Assembly: GCF_001693485.1 (NCBI RefSeq)
Contig: NZ_MAXC01000043.1
Location: 310,001 to 374,000, forward strand
Length of the DNA stretch: 64,000 nt
Source: Bradyrhizobium sp. LMTR 3
GTDB lineage: Bacteria; Pseudomonadota; Alphaproteobacteria; Rhizobiales; Xanthobacteraceae
Direction of reading: 5' to 3'
Shown here: positions 56,659 to 64,000 of the stretch, piece after piece
Layout of the letters: every line of letters starts with the position of its first letter
Numbering within the stretch: position 1 is the first letter of the stretch
Program-made: the position numbers and the translations under genes
Notes under the pieces: model-generated
The model's database searches: none
What the model was told of the DNA's origin: nothing
What the model saw: only the letters and a program-made list of their open reading frames with translations

Positions 56659-57662
56659 TCCCGGTCGACCTTCCCATCATCTGGGCCTTTATCATCGCCT
56701 TTGCCGTGTTCGTCTATGTCGTGATGGACGGCTTCGATCTCGGCCTCGGCATCCTGTTTCCGCTGTTTCCGGAGAAACGCGATCGCGACGTCATCATGAA
56801 CAGCGTCGCCCCGGTGTGGGACGGCAACGAAACCTGGCTGGTGCTCGGTGGCGGCGGCCTGATGGCGGCCTTCCCGCTGGCCTATGCCGTGCTGATGCCG
56901 GCGTTGTACACGCCGATGATTGCGATGCTGCTCGGCCTGGTATTCCGCGGCGTCGCCTTCGAATTCCGTTGGCGCACGACCAAGGCGCGAAACAGGTGGG
57001 ACATCGCCTTTTTCGGCGGATCGCTACTGGCGACGCTGGCGCAAGGCATTGCGCTCGGCGCCATCCTGCAAGGCGTGCATGTCGCGGGCCGCAGCTATGC
57101 CGGCGGCTGGTGGGACTGGCTGACGCCGTTCAGCATTCTGACCGGCGTGTCGCTGGTGATCGGCTACTCGCTGCTCGGCGCGACATGGCTGGTCATGAAA
57201 ACCGAAGGCGAGTTGCGCGACCGCGCCTATCATCTGAGCTGGATATTTTTGCTGGCGATGCTGGGCGCGATCGGCGCGGTCAGCATCGCGACGCCGTTCC
57301 TGCACGTGCAGTACACGCAGCGCTGGTTTGACTGGCCGAACGTCCTCCTGACCGCGCAGGTGCCGATCGCGGTGGCCGCCATCACCGCGCTCTTGCTGCG
57401 CAGCCTCGCCAACAAATACGACTACCAGCCGTTCTTCCTGACGCTGGCGTTGTTTGCGCTGTCCTATGCCGGCCTCGGCATCAGCATGTATCCCTACATC
57501 GTGCCGCAGAGCATCACGATCTGGCAGGCGGCGGCGCCGGAGAACGCCCAGCTCTTCATGCTGGTCGGCGTCGCCGGGTTAATCCCGCTGATCCTCGGCT
57601 ATACCGCCTGGGCCTATTGGGTGTTCCGCGGCAAGGTCAAACCCGAGAGTGGATACCATTGA
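56655..57662 (+). CDS. cydB: Cytochrome bd-type quinol oxidase subunit II (CioB/CydB)
   Basis: A 335-residue membrane subunit with eight or nine spans and the CydB text (LPIIWAFIIAFAVFVYVVMDGFDLGLGILFPLF, MNSVAPVWDGNETWLVLGGGGLMAAFPLAYA). The start overlaps cydA (ATGA). The 3' end overlaps the short third gene (TTGA). It heterodimerises with subunit I. Confidence 0.96.
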   Translation: MIPVDLPIIWAFIIAFAVFVYVVMDGFDLGLGILFPLFPEKRDRDVIMNSVAPVWDGNETWLVLGGGGLMAAFPLAYAVLMPALYTPMIAMLLGLVFRGVAFEFRWRTTKARNRWDIAFFGGSLLATLAQGIALGAILQGVHVAGRSYAGGWWDWLTPFSILTGVSLVIGYSLLGATWLVMKTEGELRDRAYHLSWIFLLAMLGAIGAVSIATPFLHVQYTQRWFDWPNVLLTAQVPIAVAAITALLLRSLANKYDYQPFFLTLALFALSYAGLGISMYPYIVPQSITIWQAAAPENAQLFMLVGVAGLIPLILGYTAWAYWVFRGKVKPESGYH

Positions 57663-57790
57663 AGCCCAACGAGCGGTCCCCTCGTCCTCTCATGCAGCGC
57701 CTGCTGTGGTTCGTCGCGCTCTGGCTCGGCGGCGTCGGCACCGTCGCGCTGATTTCGTTTTGCCTGCGGCTCTGGATCGCGCCGAAATAA
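57659..57790 (+). CDS. Small third subunit of bd-type oxidase (DUF2474/CydX-like)
   Basis: A 43-residue single-span protein read from TTG 57659 (or 32 residues from ATG 57692): after basic residues comes LLWFVALWLGGVGTVALISFCLRLWI, a single transmembrane helix ending in a basic tail. Its start overlaps the cydB stop (TTGA), a classical coupling. Such DUF2474 proteins accompany CIO oxidases and match the CydX-type subunits that stabilise the haem site. The gene is too short for standard length cut-offs and is easily missed. Confidence 0.8.
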   Translation: MKPNERSPRPLMQRLLWFVALWLGGVGTVALISFCLRLWIAPK

Positions 57791-57966
57791 GGCGGGCGGG
57801 ACATCCCATGAATTTGGTGGACGACGAAAATGGACGACATTTCAGTCACGTATCCGCCGCATTCGCCCTAAACTTGCCATCAAGCCAGCCCTGAGATTTG
57901 ATGGTTCCGCTGATTTGCCAAAGCGCCAACCATTTGGCCGCCGCGCCAACAAGGAGAATTTCTGCG

Positions 57967-58566
57967 ATGACAAAATTTCGGCACCTGATCTGGATGGTGA
58001 TTGCCGCCGGCGGTCTGATCCTTTCAGCCTCTCAGAGCCAGGCGCAGATGCGGCAGCCCGACGTCGGCGACCAGCCCGGTCTTCTCCCCGATGAATCCGT
58101 CGAACTCGATCCGCAGTTCAGGAAGACCGCGGTGCTCTATCGCACCAACGAACCGCCGGGCACCATCATCGTCGTCACGGCCGAGCGCCACCTCTACCTG
58201 ATCCAGGGCAACGGCCGTGCCCTGCGCTACGGCATCGGTGTCGGCCGCGAAGGATTTCAATGGCAGGGACTGGTGAACATCACCCGCAAGGCGGAATGGC
58301 CGGACTGGACGCCGCCGCCGGAGATGATCGCGCGCCAGCCCTATCTGCCGCGTTTCATGGCTGGCGGCCCCGGCAACCCGCTCGGTGCGCGCGCGATGTA
58401 TCTCGGCACCACCGTCTACCGTATCCACGGCACCAACCGGCCCGACACCATCGGCACCGCCGTCTCCTCCGGCTGCTTCCGGCTAGTCAACGCCGACGTC
58501 ACCGATCTCTATGAGCGCGTGCCTGTCGGCACCAAGGTCATTATCCGGCAGAAGCCGGAACTGTAA
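57967..58566 (+). CDS. L,D-transpeptidase (YkuD/ErfK family), exported
   Basis: A 199-residue protein with a signal peptide (MTKFRHLIWMVIAAGGLILSASQSQA), followed by the YkuD catalytic domain: TIIVVTAERHLYLI, YRIHGTN and the active site TAVSSGCFRLVNADV with Cys nucleophile in S-x-G-C-x-R. It would form 3-3 cross-links or attach proteins in peptidoglycan. The ATG at 57967 is chosen for AAGGAGA upstream and the signal start. Confidence 0.93.
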   Translation: MTKFRHLIWMVIAAGGLILSASQSQAQMRQPDVGDQPGLLPDESVELDPQFRKTAVLYRTNEPPGTIIVVTAERHLYLIQGNGRALRYGIGVGREGFQWQGLVNITRKAEWPDWTPPPEMIARQPYLPRFMAGGPGNPLGARAMYLGTTVYRIHGTNRPDTIGTAVSSGCFRLVNADVTDLYERVPVGTKVIIRQKPEL

Positions 58567-58620
58567 TTGCGACGTGGCCGCTCTGGCCGATCCATTCCCC
58601 CGACTTAGCGAGTTCAGAAA

Positions 58621-59661
58621 ATGCTACGGACATTTCGAGGCGGCCTCCTGATTGGGCTGGCGGTCGCAATCGCGATTGCGGCTGGCGCGATCACCTATGA
58701 GCGTTACGACACCAAGACGCTGAAGCGGACCATCCGCCGCGGCGAAGTGCTGTGCGGCGTCAACAAGGGCCTGCCCGGCTTCTCGATCCCCGACGACAAG
58801 GGCGACTGGACCGGCTTCGACGTCGATTTCTGCCGCGCCGTGGCCGCGGCGATCTTCGACGATCCCAAGAAGGCGAAATTCGTGGCGCTGGATGCCAACG
58901 AGCGCTTCAAGGAGCTGCAGAGCCGCAAGGTCGACATCCTCTCGCGCAACACGACCTGGAGCATGTCCCGCGAGAGCAACTACGCCCTCTATTTCCCGGC
59001 GGTCGCCTATTATGACGGCCAGGGCTTCATGCTGCCGCGCTCGCGCAACATCGATTCCGCGCTGGACCTCAACAACAGCAAGGTTTGCGTGCAGGAAGGG
59101 ACGACGACGGTGCTCAATGCCGCCGACCATTTCCGCGCCAACAACATGAAGTATACCGAGGTCAAGTTTTCCAAGCTGGAAGACGTGCTCAAAGCCTATG
59201 AGGGGGGCAAGTGCGACACCTTCACCGCCGACGTTTCCCAGCTCTACGCACTCCGCTTGAACCTCATTCAGCCGAGCGACCATGTCATCCTGCCCGACGT
59301 GATTTCCAAGGAGCCGCTCGCTCCCGTGGTGCGCCAGCGCGACGACGACTGGATGATGCTCGTGAAGTGGACGCTGTATGCGATGATCAACGCCGAGGAA
59401 CTCGGCATCACGTCGAAGAATATCGACGAGGCGCTGAAGTCGAAGAAGCCCGACGTGATGCGGCTGGTCGGCACCGAAGGCGCCTATGGCGAAGACCTCG
59501 GCCTGCCCAAGGACTGGGCCGCCCGCATCATCCGCCATGTCGGCAATTACGGCGAGGTTTACGAGCGCAATGTCGGCGAAGGATCGAAGCTGAAGATCCC
59601 GCGCGGCCTGAATTCGCTGTGGAGCAACGGCGGGATTCAGTATGCGCCGCCAATACGGTGA
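58621..59661 (+). CDS. Amino-acid ABC transporter substrate-binding protein (AapJ/BztA-like), orphan
   Basis: A 346-residue family-3 binding protein with one N-terminal hydrophobic anchor (GLLIGLAVAIAIAAGAI). The mature part begins LKRTIRRGEVLCGVNKGLPGFSIPDDKGDWTGFDVDFCRAVAAAIF and includes VDILSRNTTWSMSRE and LGLPKDWAARIIRHVGNYGEVYERN, closely matching general L-amino acid binding proteins. No permease or ATPase genes are adjacent, so it may work with an Aap-type system elsewhere. Confidence 0.9.
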   Translation: MLRTFRGGLLIGLAVAIAIAAGAITYERYDTKTLKRTIRRGEVLCGVNKGLPGFSIPDDKGDWTGFDVDFCRAVAAAIFDDPKKAKFVALDANERFKELQSRKVDILSRNTTWSMSRESNYALYFPAVAYYDGQGFMLPRSRNIDSALDLNNSKVCVQEGTTTVLNAADHFRANNMKYTEVKFSKLEDVLKAYEGGKCDTFTADVSQLYALRLNLIQPSDHVILPDVISKEPLAPVVRQRDDDWMMLVKWTLYAMINAEELGITSKNIDEALKSKKPDVMRLVGTEGAYGEDLGLPKDWAARIIRHVGNYGEVYERNVGEGSKLKIPRGLNSLWSNGGIQYAPPIR

Positions 59662-59687
59662 CTTCCTTCGCTAACCACACCCACCGC

Positions 59688-59810
59688 TGTCGTCGCCCAG
59701 CCTTGTGCGCAATTGCGCACTGGGACCGGGCGATCCAGTATTCCAGAGACGTCAGTGACTAACGAGAGGCCGCGGCGTACTGGATCACCCGCCTTCGCGG
59801 GTGATGACAG
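59688..59810. repeat. GTCGTCGCCCAG...CACCCGCCTTCGCGGGTGATGAC repeat
   Basis: GTGCGCAATTGCGCAC hairpin, GGGCGATCCAGTA and TACTGGATCACCCGCC units share design with the element at 38918-39000. It lies between convergent genes (binding protein and acyl-CoA dehydrogenase). Confidence 0.85.
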
Positions 59811-59849
59811 CCGTGTGCGGGGCGCCGCGCACCGCCCCCGAAATGGCGA

Positions 59850-60989
59850 TCAATACCCCTTCATCCGCGCCAACTGATCGGCGTGGTGGTTGCTGTCGCC
59901 GAACAATTCCTGGCAGACACGGGCGCGCTTCATGAAGAAGCCGATGTCGAACTGGTCGGTCATGCCCATACCGCCGTGCATCTGCACGCCCTCTTGCACC
60001 GCAAGCGTCGCCGTGGTGCCGGCGCGTGCCTTGGCGACCGCGACTGCCGCGCCGGCGTGCTCGAAATCGCCGTCCAGGGCCTGCAACGCCTTCAGCACCG
60101 CGGCGCGGGTGATCTCGATATCGATATAGAGCTGGGAGGCGCGGTGCTGCAGCGCCTGGAATTCCCCGATCAATTTGCCGAACTGCTTGCGCTCCTTCAG
60201 ATACGTGACAGTGCGGCCGAACACCTCTTCGCTTAAGCCCACCATTTCGGAAGCTACCGCGCCGCGGCCGATATTGAGCACGCCCTCCAATAACGCGCCG
60301 CCCTGGTCGACCTCGCCGAGCACCTGATCGGCATTGACCTCGACATTGCTGAATTCGATCCGTGCCGCGTTATGTGCATCGACCATCACCGTGCGTTCGA
60401 TCGCAATTCCCTTGGCCTTGGGATCGACCAGGAACAGCGTCAGCCCATCGCGTTCGCCGGCCGCGCCGCCGGTACGTGCCGCGACGATCAGGAGATCGGC
60501 GGTGTGGCCGTCGACCACGAGCGACTTGGCGCCGTTCAGCTTGAAGCCGTTGCCGGAGCGCACCGCCTGCAAATTGATCTGCAGCGGGCGATGTTTTGCG
60601 CCTTCATCGATCGCGAGCGCCGCCAGAAGCGATCCGTCGGCAATCTTCGGCAGGTGCGCGGACTTTTGCGCGTCACTTCCACCGCGCGACAGCGCCGACG
60701 CCGCCAGCACCGCAGTCGACAGGAACGGCGACGGCATCAAAGTGCGGCCGATTTCCTCCATCACCACGCCGGCCTCGACGCAGCCGAGCCCGCTGCCGCC
60801 GAAATTCTCCGGCACCAGCAACCCGGAAAAACCCATCTCGGCAAACGCCTTCCAGAGGTCGCGGGAAAAGCCCGTTTCGTCCTTGCTGTCGCGCAGGTGA
60901 CGCAGATGCGACACCGGCGCCTTGTCGCTGATGAGGCCGCGCGCGCTGTCGCGCAGCATGGACTGTTCTTCGGTGAGGACGAGGGGCAT
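59850..60989 (-). CDS. Acyl-CoA dehydrogenase, small-type subunit (PimD-like)
   Basis: A 379-residue FAD acyl-CoA dehydrogenase (MPLVLTEEQSMLRDSARGLI, GFSGLLVPENFGGSGLG, ERDGLTLFLVDPKAKGI, KERKQFGKLIGEFQALQHRASQLYID, QMHGGMGMTDQFDIGFFMKRARV). It is the second gene after the dehydrogenase at 61090-62289 on the same strand, separated by a repeat. The pair resembles PimC/PimD pimeloyl-CoA dehydrogenase subunits and other heteromeric acyl-CoA dehydrogenases, in which one subunit has lost activity. Exact acyl substrate unknown. Confidence 0.87.
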   Translation of the reverse strand: MPLVLTEEQSMLRDSARGLISDKAPVSHLRHLRDSKDETGFSRDLWKAFAEMGFSGLLVPENFGGSGLGCVEAGVVMEEIGRTLMPSPFLSTAVLAASALSRGGSDAQKSAHLPKIADGSLLAALAIDEGAKHRPLQINLQAVRSGNGFKLNGAKSLVVDGHTADLLIVAARTGGAAGERDGLTLFLVDPKAKGIAIERTVMVDAHNAARIEFSNVEVNADQVLGEVDQGGALLEGVLNIGRGAVASEMVGLSEEVFGRTVTYLKERKQFGKLIGEFQALQHRASQLYIDIEITRAAVLKALQALDGDFEHAGAAVAVAKARAGTTATLAVQEGVQMHGGMGMTDQFDIGFFMKRARVCQELFGDSNHHADQLARMKGY

Positions 60990-61033
60990 TGAGGAATTCC
61001 GTTTCAGAAACTATCGAATGTGCATTGTTTGAG

Positions 61034-61079
61034 GTCGTCATTCCGGGGCGATGCGAAAGCATCGAACCCGGAACGACGG
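61034..61079. repeat. GTCGTCATTCCGGGGCGATGC short palindromic repeat
   Basis: GTCGTCATTCCGGG and CCCGGAACGAC close around GATGCGAAAGCATC. Same family as 13809-13890. It separates the two acyl-CoA dehydrogenase genes. Confidence 0.82.
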
Positions 61080-61089
61080 TAAGCGAAAC

Positions 61090-62289
61090 TCACGCCCCCG
61101 GCAGATCGAGGATGCGCTTGGCGACGATGCCGAGCATCACCTCGCTGGTGCCGCCCTCGATCGAGTTGGCCTTGGTGCGCAGCCAGGCGCGCGGGCGGGC
61201 GCCGCCTCTGGAGCGCTCGCTTTCCCATTCCAGCGCATCGATGCCGCCGGCCGACATCAGGATCTCGTGGCGGCGCTTGTTGAGCTCGGTGCCGTAATAT
61301 TTCATCGCCGAGGAGAACGCCGGATGCGACTGCCCAGCTTTCGCCAGATCAACGGCGCGTTCGGCCACCGCCGCAAACGCCGCCTCGTCGATGTCGAACG
61401 CCGCGATCTGGCCGCGCAGGATGGCGTCGTCGAGCCGGCCGAAATCATCGCTACCGACAGAGTCGGCGGCGACCTGCCCGAGCGGACGGCCAATGCCGCG
61501 CTCTCCCGTGCCCGAGATCATCGCGCGCTCATGCTGCAGCAGATATTTTGCAACATCCCAGCCGCGGTTGACCTGGCCCACCACATGCGATTTCGGCACC
61601 CGCACATTGTCGAAGAAGGTCTCGCAGAACGGCGAGTAGCCGGAGATCAGAAGAATGGGCTTGGTCGACACGCCCTTCGAGGCCATGTCGAACAGGATGA
61701 AGCTGATGCCGTCATGCTTCTTCGCGGTAGGATCGGTGCGCACCAGACAGAAAATCCAGTCGGCGTAGTTCGCATACGACGTCCAGATCTTCTGGCCGTT
61801 GATGATGTAATCGTCGCCGTCGCTCTCGGCGCGGGTTTGCAGCGAGGCGAGGTCCGAGCCGGCATTCGGCTCGGAATAACCCTGGCACCAGCGGATAAGA
61901 CCGGCAGCAATCTTTGGCAGGTGCTCTTTCTTCTGCGCCTCGGTGCCGTATTTCAGCAACGCCGGCCCAAGCATCCAGATGCCGAAGCTCGAGAGCGGCG
62001 AGCGCGCGCCCATCGCCGCCATTTCTTCACGGAGCACCTTGTGCTCGGCGGGCTCCAGCCCTCCGCCACCATATTCCTTCGGCCAATCCGGCACGGTCCA
62101 GCCCCTGTCGCGCATCCGCTCAAACCAGACGCGCTGCGGCTCGGAGGAGAATTTGGCGTTGCGGCCGCCCCAGTAGGTATCGCTTTCGGAGGTCATCGGC
62201 CGTCGCATTTCCGGCGGACAATTGGCCTCCAGCCAGGCGCGGGTTTCACGGCGGAACGTTTCCAGATCGGACATGTCAGGCGTTTCCAT
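61090..62289 (-). CDS. Acyl-CoA dehydrogenase, large-type subunit (PimC-like)
   Basis: A 399-residue acyl-CoA dehydrogenase with the full family plan: FRRETRAWLEANCPPEMRRP, GWTVPDWPKEYGGGGL, QGYSEPNAGSDLASLQTRAE, YIINGQKIWTSYANYADWIFCLVRTD and the C-terminal SIEGGTSEVMLGIVAKRILDLPG. The length and the W-x-W-x-K motifs fit the PimC/FadE17-type large subunits. Start 62274 (MSDLETF) has GGAAA upstream and is an alternative. The dehydrogenase gene downstream is its probable partner; together they may oxidise a dicarboxylyl-CoA from ring cleavage. Confidence 0.9.
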   Translation of the reverse strand: METPDMSDLETFRRETRAWLEANCPPEMRRPMTSESDTYWGGRNAKFSSEPQRVWFERMRDRGWTVPDWPKEYGGGGLEPAEHKVLREEMAAMGARSPLSSFGIWMLGPALLKYGTEAQKKEHLPKIAAGLIRWCQGYSEPNAGSDLASLQTRAESDGDDYIINGQKIWTSYANYADWIFCLVRTDPTAKKHDGISFILFDMASKGVSTKPILLISGYSPFCETFFDNVRVPKSHVVGQVNRGWDVAKYLLQHERAMISGTGERGIGRPLGQVAADSVGSDDFGRLDDAILRGQIAAFDIDEAAFAAVAERAVDLAKAGQSHPAFSSAMKYYGTELNKRRHEILMSAGGIDALEWESERSRGGARPRAWLRTKANSIEGGTSEVMLGIVAKRILDLPGA

Positions 62290-62437
62290 GTGGGAATGTT
62301 TGGAAGCGACCTTAGCCCTCGCGTTGCGGAATTCAATATATGTCTGACATCAGCCCATGCCGCTCTGGCGGTGGTCACGCTGCCCGATCGGGTGTATGCG
62401 CTAGGCGATAACGATTGAAAAACAAGAGGAAACCGGC

Positions 62438-62983
62438 ATGCGGCTGAAGTTGCTTTCGCCTGGCGAAATGAGCGCCGACCAGAAAGAAACCTACGACGAG
62501 GCCATTGCCGGCAAGCGCGGCGCCCCGCCGGCGCCGATGATGGCCTGGCTCAACAGTCCGGAGATGGCGCGGCACGCCACGCGGCTTGGCGAGCAGCTTC
62601 GTTTCAACACGATCTTTCCGGCAAAGCTTTCCGAAATTGCCATTCTCGTCACCGCGCGGCACTGGACGTCGCATTACGAATGGTATGCGCACAAGCGCCT
62701 GGCGCTGAAGGGCGGCATAGACCCGAAAATCATCGAGGACATCCGCGACCGTCGCACGCCCGTCTTCGATGATCCGAAGGGCCAGATGATCTATGATCTC
62801 GCCAAGTCGCTGCATGAGGGCCACGGCGTGTCGCAAGCGCTGTATGACGAAGCGGTAAAAGTGCTCACCGAACGCGGGATTGTCGAGGTGATCGGGTTGT
62901 GCGGCTACTACACGATGGTATCGATGACGCTGAACACGTTTGAGTTCGGGCTGCCCGATGGAGAAGTGTCCGATCTTGCGTGA
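62438..62983 (+). CDS. Carboxymuconolactone decarboxylase family protein
   Basis: A 181-residue all-helical protein of the CMD/AhpD-like fold. The core reads LSEIAILVTARHWTSHYEWYAHKRLALKGGI, with the E and H residues of the E-x2-x-H pattern but no C-x2-C, so it is not of the peroxidase AhpD type. GAGGAAA precedes the ATG. It is divergent from the acyl-CoA dehydrogenase gene. Role unknown. Confidence 0.87.
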   Translation: MRLKLLSPGEMSADQKETYDEAIAGKRGAPPAPMMAWLNSPEMARHATRLGEQLRFNTIFPAKLSEIAILVTARHWTSHYEWYAHKRLALKGGIDPKIIEDIRDRRTPVFDDPKGQMIYDLAKSLHEGHGVSQALYDEAVKVLTERGIVEVIGLCGYYTMVSMTLNTFEFGLPDGEVSDLA

Positions 62984-62998
62984 TGAATATCCGCGCCT

Positions 62999-63116
62999 AC
63001 GTGTCCCCGACGCGGTGCAGCGCGCATGCGGTGCACATAGGCCCCGGCTTAGCAGCGCACCGCCGGAGTCGCACGAAGCGCGATCCCGAACGCGCTGCGC
63101 AGCATCCGGGGCACAC
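62999..63116. repeat. GACGCGGTGCAGCGCG...CGCTGCGCAGC repeat between CMD and VOC genes
   Basis: GACGCGGTGCAGCGC pairs in part with GCGCTGCGCAGCATCC at the right, around a GGCCCCGGCTTAGCAGCGCACCGCCGG centre. A dispersed element; it fills the gap between two plus-strand genes. Confidence 0.7.
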
Positions 63117-63139
63117 CAGCTTCCAAACGGAGTCACAAC

Positions 63140-63634
63140 ATGCCCCAATCCCCACCCATCGTCGCCGGCACGCGGATCGGGCATGTCCATCTCAAGGTCG
63201 CCGACCTCGAACGCGCGCTCGGCTTCTATTGCGGCGTGCTCGGCTTCGAGGTGATGCAGCGGATGGGTTCTGGCGCGGCATTCATTTCGGCCGGCGGATA
63301 TCACCATCACATCGGCCTCAACACCTGGGAAAGCAAAGGCGGCCATCCGCCGCCGCCAGGCACCACCGGCCTGTTTCACACCGCCATTCTCTATCCCACC
63401 CGCCCGGCGCTGGCGGATGCGCTGTACCGCGTGATCCAGGCCGGCATCGAACTGGACGGCGCCAGCGACCACGGCGTCAGCGAGGCGCTCTATTTGCGCG
63501 ATCCCGATCAGAACGGCGTCGAACTCTATCGCGACCGGCCGAAAGAAGAATGGCCCCGCGCACCCGACGGCTCGCTCGCGATGTTCACCAAGCGGCTGGA
63601 TCTGGAGGATTTGCTGCGACAGCGGGAAGCGTAG
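63140..63634 (+). CDS. VOC family dioxygenase-like protein (CatE-type glyoxalase fold)
   Basis: A 164-residue vicinal-oxygen-chelate protein. Metal-binding candidates are H in GHVHLKVADLE, H in TTGLFHTAILY and E in GVELYRDRP, the usual H/H/E set. The layout AFISAGGYHHHIGLNTW is characteristic of the catechol 2,3-dioxygenase-like CatE subgroup. It could be an extradiol-type or isomerase enzyme. GGAG precedes the ATG. Confidence 0.86.
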   Translation: MPQSPPIVAGTRIGHVHLKVADLERALGFYCGVLGFEVMQRMGSGAAFISAGGYHHHIGLNTWESKGGHPPPPGTTGLFHTAILYPTRPALADALYRVIQAGIELDGASDHGVSEALYLRDPDQNGVELYRDRPKEEWPRAPDGSLAMFTKRLDLEDLLRQREA

Positions 63635-63645
63635 GCCAATGCGAT

Positions 63646-64000
63646 TCACCGTAGCACCAGGTGCGTAAGCCAGCCGCCGGCATAGAGACCGCCGCCAAAC
63701 ACCGCATGCGTGACGAGACTGTGCAGTCGGGCGGCTGCCGGATGCGGCGTGCGGCTCGCGGCAATGCCGAAACCCATGGCGGGCTGCATCACCAGGAACG
63801 GCGCGGCCACGCTGCCGATCCCGACCAAGAGTGCCGGGCCGATCGTCGGATCGCGCGCCCAATCGAGGCCGAAGAACGCAAGCAGCACGCCGGCAAACAC
63901 AATCCCGATCAGGTAATGCGCCGACCAGCCGATCAGTCGCTCGCCCCGCAGCGGCGGCGACGCCGCAATCCGGTCGTGGTGCAGGCGCCCGCGTGCAAGG
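63646..64000 (-). CDS. DUF2938-like membrane protein (partial, runs off the window)
   Basis: The frame is open from the right edge to the stop at 63646, giving at least 117 residues. Hydrophobic spans alternate with short loops (RLIGWSAHYLIGI, FAGVLLAFFGL, PALLVGIGSVAAPFLVMQPAMGFGIAAS, AVFGGGLYAGGWL). The MQPAMGFGIAASRTP-x-P-x3-RL pattern matches the DUF2938 family of small membrane proteins. Function unknown; the N terminus is outside the window. Confidence 0.8.
   Translation of the reverse strand, partial: LARGRLHHDRIAASPPLRGERLIGWSAHYLIGIVFAGVLLAFFGLDWARDPTIGPALLVGIGSVAAPFLVMQPAMGFGIAASRTPHPAAARLHSLVTHAVFGGGLYAGGWLTHLVLR

Noticed and set aside
1..64000. tRNA, rRNA, insertion sequence, prophage or CRISPR locus
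   Set aside because: None was found on reading both strands; short structured elements are all palindromic intergenic repeats. A profile search could still reveal small RNAs.

Overview
The window is high-GC DNA (roughly mid-60s percent by eye) from an alphaproteobacterium, most likely Bradyrhizobium or a close relative such as Rhodopseudomonas. Evidence for this is the CYP199A-type P450 with its ferredoxin, the box-type benzoyl-CoA genes, the number of ABC and LIV-type substrate-binding proteins, and many short palindromic repeats of the kind common in Bradyrhizobium intergenic DNA, one of which encodes the familiar MAGLDPAIH peptide. No rRNA, tRNA, CRISPR array, transposase or phage gene was recognised.

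Layout. 1-1650: end of a polysaccharide deacetylase and an SDR oxidoreductase. 1800-9630: aerobic benzoyl-CoA (box) pathway on the minus strand (benzoate-CoA ligase, alpha/beta hydrolase, DUF309 protein, boxC, boxB, a small protein) with boxR divergent; boxA is not here. 9800-11550: PilZ protein, small membrane protein, P-loop kinase-like protein, GNAT. 11550-15350: IclR regulator divergent from a Rieske oxygenase and a glutamine-synthetase-like ligase. 15690-20490: complete LIV-type ABC transporter. 20900-25500: ECF sigma factor with a SnoaL-like tail and its coupled partner, NDH-2, and a tannase/feruloyl-esterase family protein. 25700-34050: phenolic-acid block with two paralogous solute-binding proteins, [2Fe-2S] ferredoxin, CYP199A P450, three MarR regulators and a feruloyl-CoA synthetase, each MarR beside a visible palindrome.

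34250-45050 is a carboxybiuret/allophanate nitrogen block. atzF is on the plus strand. Convergent to it is a long minus-strand operon: a family-5 solute-binding protein, two permeases, a fused double ATPase, atzG, atzE, atzH and a GntR regulator. Similar ATTG-N4-ACAA boxes precede atzF and the transporter operon, so one regulator may control both. The cyanuric acid hydrolase (atzD) that normally feeds this route is absent. 45080-47480: phosphotransferase-like protein and an orphan UgpB-type binding protein. 47730-53540: three-gene two-component system and an ECF sigma factor. 54100-57800: PH-like membrane protein and a cyanide-insensitive bd-type quinol oxidase with a tiny third subunit. 57960-64000: L,D-transpeptidase, amino-acid binding protein, PimC/PimD-like acyl-CoA dehydrogenase pair, carboxymuconolactone decarboxylase-family protein, VOC protein and a DUF2938-like membrane protein running off the end.

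Taken together the region looks like an island for scavenging plant aromatics and ureide-like nitrogen: an esterase to release phenolic acids, binding proteins to capture them, a P450 and CoA ligases to activate them, and box enzymes to open the ring. The most interesting items are the atzD-less carboxybiuret operon with its shared operator, the Rieske/GS-like pair, the tannase that lost both cysteines of its catalytic disulfide, and repeat elements that have become protein-coding or that flank the permease genes as inverted copies.
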